Below the pieces are notes generated by a model. It did no database searches. It saw only the letters and a program-made list of their open reading frames with translations, and had not been told where the DNA came from. 64,000 nt of DNA, from assembly GCA_033398695.1 (NCBI GenBank), contig CM065804.1, forward strand, positions 37,525,501-37,589,500, written 5' to 3'. A program made the position numbers and the translations under genes. This DNA comes from Orobanche coerulescens. Taxonomy: Eukaryota > Streptophyta > Magnoliopsida > Lamiales > Orobanchaceae. Below, piece by piece: positions 56,528-64,000 of the stretch (positions are counted from its first letter, which is position 1; each line of letters opens with the position of its first letter).

Positions 56528-57559
56528 TCAGCGGTCCCGATGAATCGGTCCCAATACCGATGCCGAAGCACGATTCTGGGAAACTTCATGGAATATTTCA
56601 CAATACTGAACTCTGTGGCGCTCAAGTCCACAGTTATAACAAGTAATCGGTTGTGAAGGACAATTATCTTGCACATGACCCACAATGTCACAATTGAAAC
56701 ACCTCTCAATCTCTCTAGGAGTCAAACAAGATGGCTTGGAACTCTTGGTTCCACCGAACGAAGAAAATGAAGGTTTCACTGAAGGACTACACAAAACTCG
56801 ACGAGAAGAAGTTCCGACTCCCACACTATCCGAAAAATCTCCAGATGTTCTCTGCCTCTTCGGATCATGCGAAGGCCCCATAGATAACGATGCCATCTCG
56901 TACGCCATGGTGTAACACTCTCAAAGTAGCACAAGTGAAACCTGACATGTACTGTCGAATCTCTGGTTTCATCCACATATCGAAATGACATATTTTGTCT
57001 TCCTCGGTCCTCACCTGCCCCTTCACATAGGCGAGTTGTCGACTATAATTGATAATAGTCTGCGAAACGGGTACATCATGTGGCTCGGCTAGATAAAAAT
57101 CTCGGATCCTCTGCTCTCGGATCGGCTCCAGTAGAACTCTGCTTCCATCAACTTCTTAAACTTATCCCAAGTAACAGCATGATCCTGAGGCTCAACGGCC
57201 TCCCACCAATTAGCAGCGTCACTATCGAGAAGGAACTGAGCGATAGGAATCCTCCGTTCCTCTGGACAACCAACTGCCTTGAAAATCTTTTCCAATTGGA
57301 AAAGCCAACCGTCCCATCCCAAAGTATCACCTATGCCCGCAAAACGGGGAGGACGTATACGTACCACTTCTCTAATCCACTGAGTCGACCCGACGTTCTC
57401 AATCATGATAGTGTTACGCTGAACCGCCTGGGTCAAATGAGTCATCTGGTCTGCCACCTGCTGAAGTATAGTAGCAACACCAATACCAATGCCATAACCG
57501 GCAGCATAATACTGATTGCGCGACTGATTGCCACGGCCCCGACCTCTGGCTCTCGACAT
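56528..57559 (-). pseudogene. G gag
   Basis: It starts MSRARGRGRGNQSRNQYY at 57559. The gag domain is at 57480-57090 (WIREVVRIRPPRFAGIGD, FLLDSDAANWWEAVEPQDHA). A frame-disrupted middle follows, then the C-terminal part (56908-56528) with knuckles CFNCDIVGHVQDNC and CYNCGLERHRVQYC. Both knuckles are intact CCHC. The frame is the same at both ends, but stops occupy 57085-56915. Confidence 0.83.
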
Positions 57560-57949
57560 ACTAAACTGAACAACCGTTCATTAAAACGATACATAACAAC
57601 ACATAACATCAATCACAAAAGAATGTCCATACAAGACACACTACGAAGCACAGAAATATTCTTGCTAACAAGAGTTACCATAGAGTGTTCACACAATAAA
57701 CTCATATCTGATAGTTCTCATACATTCAAAAATGAATATTTCCGACAACAACATTTATCAAGTCATAACACATTAGAACCAATCAGATAGGTAATGTAAT
57801 ATCCGGATTTATTATTGTGTATTTCATCTGTATTCGAACCCTATATTATTCGGATTTGTGGTCTTTATAATTGGAGTATGATAGTTCTCACATTGGTATC
57901 TTTGTACATAAGTATATCGTCATGCATAAATTACTCATGCAAACTCGTG

Positions 57950-58180
57950 ATAGCGCACGCTAAGAATGTAGCTTAACGCGCGCTATCGGCTACAACTAGT
58001 ACACGCTATGAATGTAGGATTTGCGTGTGCTAGGCAGTCAATTATTGAGCTAGGCAGCTAGCACATGCGCCAGCCGAGACATGGGTCCGCATAAGATTCC
58101 CGCGGACGAACCTGGACAGATTTGGAGTCAACGCTTATTAGCGTGCGTTAAGAATGGTATGTAGCGTGCGCTAATCAGCT
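57950..58180. repeat. TAGCGCACGCTAA-type array 1 in H
   Basis: Units include ATAGCGCACGCTAAG, TTAACGCGCGCTATC, TAGTACACGCTATG, TTAGCGTGCGTTAAG and GTAGCGTGCGCTAATC. It lies immediately upstream of the TATA box. Confidence 0.88.
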
Positions 58181-58195
58181 ATTGTGCAGAAACTT

Positions 58196-58203
58196 TATAT
58201 AAG
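58196..58203 (+). promoter_or_regulatory. Probable TATA box in H 5' LTR
   Basis: TATATAAG lies about 20 bp after the first palindromic array, the same octamer and arrangement as in F. Confidence 0.68.
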
Positions 58204-59024
58204 GGATAGCACTCCATTTCCTTCTCATTTCCTTCGAGTAACCTTCGTACTTGATAGTCCAGAGAGCATTTTATCCTCCTCAAACACACTTAGAACACAT
58301 CCACTTGATCATTGGATATTGGATAATTCTTGTTATTGATCATTGATGTGGAGTAGCACCTTGGAGTGGCATACAACCAACCGGAGGAGGATTCTACCTT
58401 TTTAGTTCAGTGATTTCGTCATATTAAGGTATGCTACTTCTATCTCCAGCCTTAGATTCGGGTTCTAAAGAATAAGATGATCATACTAGCAAGATATTGA
58501 GTTCCTTTGGTGAATTATTCAACAAACATCATGTTTAGAAGATTGGAATGTTTATGTTTATGATATTGCCGTTGGAACCTCGTAGTTGGAATCTTAGTAC
58601 GTCAAGTGATGAGAGGAACATTCTGAAGATGATTATCCGTATGAATTATGTTGTTATATTGATCATAAACATGGAGATGATATCACTTTTGGTTATAAGG
58701 ACTTTAGAAAGAATCATCTTAGATTGCATCCTTTCTTATAAGCTGGAATTGTTAGTTTATCTCCATGGTTAAATCGGGATATAATGATGATAATGCGTCA
58801 ACCTTAAGAACACCAAACTTCTCATGAGAATTGTAATCAAGATGGATTTTGGTGATTGTGATGATTATACGTATTCTAGTATCTCGAAGTCGTTTAATCC
58901 GTAAGATCATTTCATATGTTATGAACATGATATGTAGATAGATAACATACATTAATCCCTAAGGAGTTCGTAAGTTTCATCACCGTTAGAACAAGTTTGC
59001 TGCCCAATAATGAAACTGCCATGC

Positions 59025-59250
59025 ACGCTTAGCGTGCGCTAAGCTATGTGAATTAACGTGCGCTATCGGGTGTGTTTAGCATACGCCACGACTAGAACTT
59101 AGCGTGTGTTAAGTCATCAGGCGAGTCAGTCGGCTGATCAGTGAGGTACTGAACGTGCATGGTTAGCGTACGCTAGGCTGTGTGTAATTGCGTGCGCTAA
59201 CGAGTAGCCTTAACGTACGCTACATAGGATACGTAGCGTGCGTTAAGCAA
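59025..59250. repeat. TAGCGCACGCTAA-type array 2 in H
   Basis: Eight units include CTTAGCGTGCGCTAAGC (a perfect palindrome apart from its centre), TTAACGTGCGCTATCGG, TTAGCGTACGCTAGG, TTAACGTACGCTAC and TAGCGTGCGTTAAG. Unlike the first array it lies downstream of the TATA box. Confidence 0.88.
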
Positions 59251-60175
59251 GACAGATTTCATTTTAAGAATTTCCGACCGTAATTTGGATTGTTAGATGT
59301 TCATTCGACTTGAGATGAATTCTATATTATTTTTTTTTGTTAAGGTTCGAGCTTGCTACGTGATTGATCAAAGGGGCGACCTTCGAGTATTTCATTTTTC
59401 GTGGAAGTATTGTTCTTGTCTTCGAATCGAGGCAAGTACCTTATTTGTTTTACGTATTAATGTTATACATATTGTCATGCATATATGTCGTTGTTGTATG
59501 TCCACCTCGTGTTGGCCCGAAGGGATCATCGGGGGATCTATGCTAGCGTGCGCTGGATCATCGGACGGGTTTTTCCACCACGGGTTGGTCTGACGGGATC
59601 ATCGTGGGTTCTAGGCAGTGAACGCTGGATCGTCGGAATTACCATGTGTATATTATGATATCATGTTGTGATTATCAGTTGTGTATGTTATTTGTGAGTT
59701 TCTCGTAGGAGAAAACTCATTGGTATTTTGTCATTTATGTTATTATTATTCTTCGTGAGATGTTGAATAATATGTTGTGGTACTTGTACTAGCATCATTG
59801 TGCTAACCCCTTCGGGGGTGAACATTTTTTTTATGTTCGGGATCAAGGAGAGCGGGGAAACAACCACTGGAGTTGCATGAGGTCGAGGGTGCAGAGTGAT
59901 GTTCCGGCCGGGTTTAATTGTCTGTTGTTTATGTCGTTTTAACAAGTACTCGAGTACGCAGTAATTTATGATGATTTGGATTTGGTGATGTATTAATACT
60001 TTCCGTTGAACATTAGTATTTTCAGTATTTGGTCAGAACCGTTGTATCTTAATTCCGTTATTTTCATCCGTTGGTACCTGTTAATGTCTTTTCAATTCTT
60101 CATCCTTGTAAATCCTTATGTAATGGATTTACGGCGCTGTAATATTCCTGAATATATCGGGGGTGTTACAGAATA

Positions 60176-60187
60176 TGGTATCGGAGC
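60176..60187 (+). other. H primer-binding site
   Basis: TGGTATCGGAGC starts five bases after the LTR end. It has one mismatch (G for A) to the initiator tRNA-Met site, the same variant as in the Cassandra TRIM. Confidence 0.85.
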
Positions 60188-60402
60188 TAAGATTATGGAT
60201 ATCTTGGCCACTGGGTTAAACTAGGGGTCATATACGCCTTTTGAGGTAACCGGCCGTGAATAACATCACTGTACTGCCTACGTATTCATGCGAACGGTGG
60301 TTGTAAGTTCCTAAACTCTATCTCGTTATTTACATGTTGTATTTATTTATACTTGATCATTTGAACGGTATTGTTTCATGTATATTGAGTATTTATGCTT
60401 AC

Positions 60403-61524
60403 AGTAAGTTGAGAGGCGGACGTGGACGTGGTCGCAGTCGCGAACGCGGACGAAGGAATGCTGAAACGGAAGCATCGCCTTCTAATCAGGCCAGTCATAG
60501 CTCAGGCGAGCCACAAAGATCTATCAATAACGAACCAGAACTTGATGTACCAGAAATCCTTCGTCAGGTGGTGAACCAGATGACTCAGTTCGCCCAGGTT
60601 GTGGACCGAATGCAGGTGGCGGTGGGATTTCAGCAGGGAGATAGACAGCAGGGGATTCCAGATATGGGAAATCGAGGTGACTGATTGCTGCAAGAGGTGG
60701 TGAAGATGCAACCACCTAAATTCGATGGTATTTCTGAGACTCGTACCTGGGACCATTGGTTGAAGGAATTGGAGAAAATTTTTGCCGGGATTAATTGCCC
60801 AGACGACAGGAGAGCCTTTATTGCTCAGTACTTTCTGATAGGGGAAGCATACGAGTGGTGGGAAGCTATCCAAAATATAGATCATGATGCTGATTGGACA
60901 GAATTTAAATTGATGATAGAAGCTCAGTACTTCCCTCGTCCTGTGAGGGAAGCCAAGGTTCGGGAGTTTTTCTCCGCTCAGCCTTCAGATGTGCGAGTAT
61001 CTCAGGCAATTAAGACGTTTAACCAACAGCTGACATTTGTTCGACATCTAGTCAGAACAGATGCAGAAATGATGATCCATTTTGATATGAGGATGAAACC
61101 AGAAATCCAGAGGTACATGTCCGGTTTTGAATGTACCACTCTCCACCAATACCAGGATAAAGCATTAGCGTACGAAATCAAGGAAGCAGCAATGGAGAAG
61201 TTTACGGAATCTAAGAAGCAGAAAGTCTCTGGTACTTTTACAGAGCACAAGAGCAGCAGGTCCCGCGAGGCCCAGTCATCCTTTAATTCTTTCAAGAAAC
61301 CTCCGCACCCAGTTAGGAGCGGAAAGAACTTCGGAGCAGCATCAACCATGACAGATGCCACCAGGAAATGCTTTAACTGCGCCCAGATGGGGCACTATCG
61401 ATGGAATTGCCCCCTACCTGCCGTGACTTGTTTTGATTGTGGTCGAGAGGGACATCGTGCGGTGTTCTGTGAAGAGGATGCAAAGTCTTTTAGAGCCCGT
61501 ACACCACAGCCAGTCCAGAAGTAA
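60403..61524 (+). pseudogene. H gag
   Basis: The basic N-terminus LRGGRGRGRSRERGRR precedes a coiled region (PEILRQVVNQMTQFAQVVDR). A TGA (60682) interrupts, then the gag domain follows in the same frame (MQPPKFDGISETRTWDHW, YFLIGEAYEWWEAIQ, QYFPRPVREAKVREF). Two intact CCHC knuckles end it: CFNCAQMGHYRWNC and CFDCGREGHRAVFC. A TAA lies at 61522. No ATG is obvious at the usual start, where AAGTTG may be a mutated start. Confidence 0.87.
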
Positions 61525-63885
61525 GCCAGTATCTAACAGACGCAGCAAAGTGTTCAGATGCCTCAGAATTTTGGCCGCGGACGAGGTAGAGGATAGTGGG
61601 ACCGAAAGGGTACATCGAGGAATGGATCTGTTCCCCCACGTCTGTACGAGATGAGGAGAACAGACGATCAAGATGCTGCTGTCGCATCAAGTACCATTCA
61701 GATCCTTTCCCAACGAGTTAGCGTTTTATTCGATACAGGAGCTACGCATTCATTTATATCCTTGTCTTGTGTAAATCGTTTGAATATTTCTAGTTTTCAT
61801 TACTGTGAACCTTATGTTGTTGGTTTACCAAGTGGAGAGAGGATTGTTGGAAACTTAGAAACCAGATATTTCCCTGTATCATTTGGAGGCAGAGAGTGGC
61901 TCTCAAATCTGATTGTAATAGAAATGCAAGGAGGCGACCTGATACTCGGAGATGATTGGCTTAATCGATATGGAGCTATTGTAAACTACCGAAGGAGGAA
62001 TATCTCGCTGATAGCTGACGATGGTTCCGAAATATTGTTTGAAGGATGGAAACCAGGAAGCTCAGGAAAGTTGATCAAGGCGATGAAAGCTGTCAAATTG
62101 TTGAAACAGGGTTGTACCGGATACTGGTGCTATGCAATGAAGAAAGAAGACGAAATTGTGGAACTTTCATCCATTCCTGTTGTTAACGAATTTCCAGATG
62201 TATTTCCTGACGAGTTACCTGGACTACCTCCACGACGGGATGTAGAATTCACCATTGAGCTGGAACCCGGAGCTACCCCAATTTCTAAGGCGCCGTATTG
62301 TATGGCACCTACTGAGATGTTTGAACTGAAAAAGCAGCTGGAGGAGTTACTGGACAAAGGCTATATTCAGCCAAGCGTTTCGCCCTGGGGAGCGCCAGTT
62401 CTTTTTGTCCGAAAGAAGGATAGATCGCTTCGACTGTGTATTGACTATCGAGAGCTTAACAAAATGACGATTAAGAACAAATATCCATTGCCATGGATTG
62501 ATGATTTTTTTGACCAGTTAGAAGGAGCAACGGTATTTTCTAAAATCGATTTGAGATCAGGATATCATCAGCTGAGGATTAAGGAATTTGATATTCCGAA
62601 ATCAGCGTTCAGAACTCGCTACGGACACTATGAGTTTGTAGTGATGCCGTTTGGTCTCACTAACGCACCTGTTGTATTCATGCAATTGATGAACCTAGTG
62701 TTCATCGAATATTTGGATAAATTTGTGGCCGTGTTCATTGATGACATTCTGGTATATTCTAAGAGCCTGGAAGAGCATGCACAACATTTACGGATTGTGT
62801 TAGACCTGTTAAGAAATGAACAATTGTACGCCAAACTTTCTAAGTGTGAATTCTGGCTAAAGGAAGTAATGTTCCTCGGCCATGTGGTATCATCTGAAGG
62901 AGTCCGAGTAGATCCTCATAAGATTGAAGCAGTTATGGATTGGAAGCTTCCAAAGAACGTAAAAGAAGTTCGGAGTTTCTTAGGACTTGCTGGATATTAT
63001 CATCGATTCGTGGAAGGGTTTTCTAAAATTTCCCGCCCACTTACTCGACTCCTGCAGAAAACACAAAAGTTTGAGTGGAAAGAATTGTGCCAAAATAGCT
63101 TTGATGAATTGAAGAAGAGATTGACGACAGCACCGATTTTAACACTTCCACAGGGGACTGGAGGATTCATAGTTTACAGTGATGCTTCGAACCAAGGACT
63201 CGGATGCGTATTGATGCAGAATGATAAGGTGATCGCTTATGCATCACGACAGTTGAAACCTTATGAAGTGAATTACCAAACACATGATTTGGAGCTAGCA
63301 GCAGTAGTTTTTGCTTTGAAAACATGGAGACATTATCTCTACGGGACTCACTGTCAGATTTTTATGGATCACAAGAGTCTCAAATACATCTTCAGTCAGA
63401 AAGAGTTGAACATGCGGCAAAGAAGATGGTTAGAGCTGATTAAGGACTACGACTTGGAAATTTTGTATCATCCAGGCAAAGCGAATGTAGTGGCAGATGC
63501 ACTTAGCCGCAAGCCTATTTCTATCCAGATGCTGGAGACTCTGACCTCCCAACTCAGCATTCAAAGAGAGATGATTAGAGAAGGAATTGAAGTGTGGTTA
63601 CAAAGAGTCCAAGGACAATTGTGCGTGATGGAATTAACTTCATCATTAACCGAAGAAATCAAATCTAGACAGGCAGATGATCCTCTGATGATTCGGTTAC
63701 GTGATGAAGTGATCAAGGGAAAAGCCCCCGGATTTGTAATTCGTGATGATGGAGTTTTGAGATTTCAGAACCGACTCTGCGTTCCTAATGTCGATGTTCT
63801 GAAACAGACGATTATGAAAGAAGCTCACAGCTCGCCCTATTCTATCCACCCGGGCACCAGTAAGATGTATAACGACTTGGAGTAG
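61525..63885 (+). pseudogene. H protease, reverse transcriptase and RNase H
   Basis: The 744-codon open stretch from 61651 has the protease site [13 protein letters not shown] with Asp-Thr-Gly-Ala intact, and [17 protein letters not shown] has [57 protein letters not shown] and the catalytic [10 protein letters not shown]. RNase H has [33 protein letters not shown] and VVADALSRK, so all four acidic residues are present. The frame continues into the zinc-binding start of integrase ([17 protein letters not shown]) before TAG at 63883. It copies element RNA into DNA. Chromovirus (Tekay/Del-like) affinity is suggested by the motifs. Confidence 0.9.
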
Positions 63886-64000
63886 AATTTCTGGTGGGGA
63901 AACATAAAGAAAGATGTAGCGGACTATGTTTCGAAATGCTTGACTTGTCAGCAGGTTAAGATCTAGCATCAATGACCTGCCGGAATGTTGAAGCCGCTCC
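63886..64000 (+). pseudogene. H integrase, N-terminal fragment at window edge
   Basis: The frame continues with NFWWGNIKKDVADYV and SKCLTCQQVK, the CC half of the HHCC zinc site. TAG and TGA follow at codons that are normally Glu and Arg in relatives such as B and E. The rest is outside the window. Confidence 0.8.

Larger units (their letters stand above)
54753..57794 (-). mobile_element. G: gag-only chromovirus derivative
   Basis: The minus-strand order is a leader (57794-57560), gag (57559-56528), then, with only about 90 bp between, a polypurine-like tract and the 3' LTR (56439 to about 54753). Protease, RT, RNase H and integrase are absent. The LTR's far end is lost at the copia fragment. 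H replaces the 5' LTR side at 57795. Confidence 0.78.
57795..60170 (+). repeat. H 5' LTR (2.38 kb)
   Basis: It starts TGTAATATCCGGATTTATTA and ends GGGGGTGTTACA. It has two palindromic motif clusters (57950-58180 and 59025-59250) and a TATATAAG box at 58196-58203. Confidence 0.9.
57795..64000 (+). mobile_element. H: chromovirus, right end outside window
   Basis: This plus-strand element has a 2376-bp 5' LTR (57795-60170), primer-binding site (60176-60187), gag, protease, RT and RNase H in one frame, and the beginning of integrase at the window edge. Frame +1 (numbering from base 1) is kept from about 60403 to 63960 with no frameshift. It is interrupted only by TGA at 60682, TAAs at 61522 and about 61534, TAG near 61589, TAG at 63883 and two further stops after 63960. 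Damage limited to nonsense changes suggests it is the least decayed element here. The left flank is GGTAA. Confidence 0.9.

Overview
This window looks like a gene-poor, transposon-rich stretch of a flowering-plant nuclear genome, probably a eudicot, species not identified. Nearly every recognisable coding segment belongs to a transposable element. The grounds are GT-AG introns, plant chromovirus (Ty3/gypsy) polyproteins with chromodomains, primer-binding sites matching initiator tRNA-Met, a Mutator-like element (MULE) with an Ulp1-like protease gene, a tRNA-derived SINE with target-site duplications, and a Cassandra-type TRIM whose LTRs contain 5S rRNA-like sequence. I saw no convincing host gene, tRNA or CRISPR array.

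Layout. (1) 1-13408: a KAONASHI-type MULE (MULE-1). Its transposase runs on +, and is split at 752/6465 by a - strand chromovirus (R1, 753-6464, target duplication GTAAG). A small intact two-exon gene follows on - (8952-9315), then a decayed DUF1985/Ulp1 protease gene on - (13130 to 10349). (2) 13409-14202: unassigned AT-rich DNA. (3) 14203-15578: a second, inverted and internally deleted copy of the same MULE (MULE-2), carrying a SINE at 14373-14775. (4) 15579-16421: an LTR fragment (D). (5) 16422-32409: chromovirus A (+). Its integrase is split by chromovirus B (-, 19820-29348, duplication AAAGG), and B's 5' LTR is itself split by the Cassandra TRIM (27033-28019, duplication GGATT). (6) 32410-52979: chromovirus C (+), inserted in A's 3' LTR. 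C's 5' LTR is split by chromovirus E (-, 32569-43650, duplication TTAAT) and by a gag-only Tat-like element T (44587-49171). C's reverse transcriptase is broken at 52979. (7) 52980-57794: LTR fragment F (+), a 0.5 kb Ty1/copia gag fragment, and a gag-only chromovirus derivative G (-). (8) 57795 to the end: chromovirus H (+), with a complete 5' LTR, primer-binding site, gag, protease, RT and RNase H, cut by the window edge in integrase.

R1, A and C form one family (LTR starts TGTAAAAC on the coding strand). E and D form a second. B, F, G and H are further related lineages. Most reading frames carry nonsense codons or frameshifts. H is the least decayed: gag to RNase H lies in one frame, interrupted only by stops.

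The most unusual signals are these. (a) Clusters of near-palindromic, alternating purine-pyrimidine motifs (TTACGTACGTAA and TTAGCGCACGCTAA types) recur in the LTRs of several families, usually just upstream of a TATA box. (b) A separate CACGATCGTG-type motif family fills an intron of both MULE-1 genes and its intergenic DNA. (c) An intact 99-residue two-exon gene sits inside the MULE. (d) 5S-like Pol III control elements lie in the TRIM LTRs. (e) Element E carries an in-frame 279-bp duplication of its gag zinc-knuckle region.
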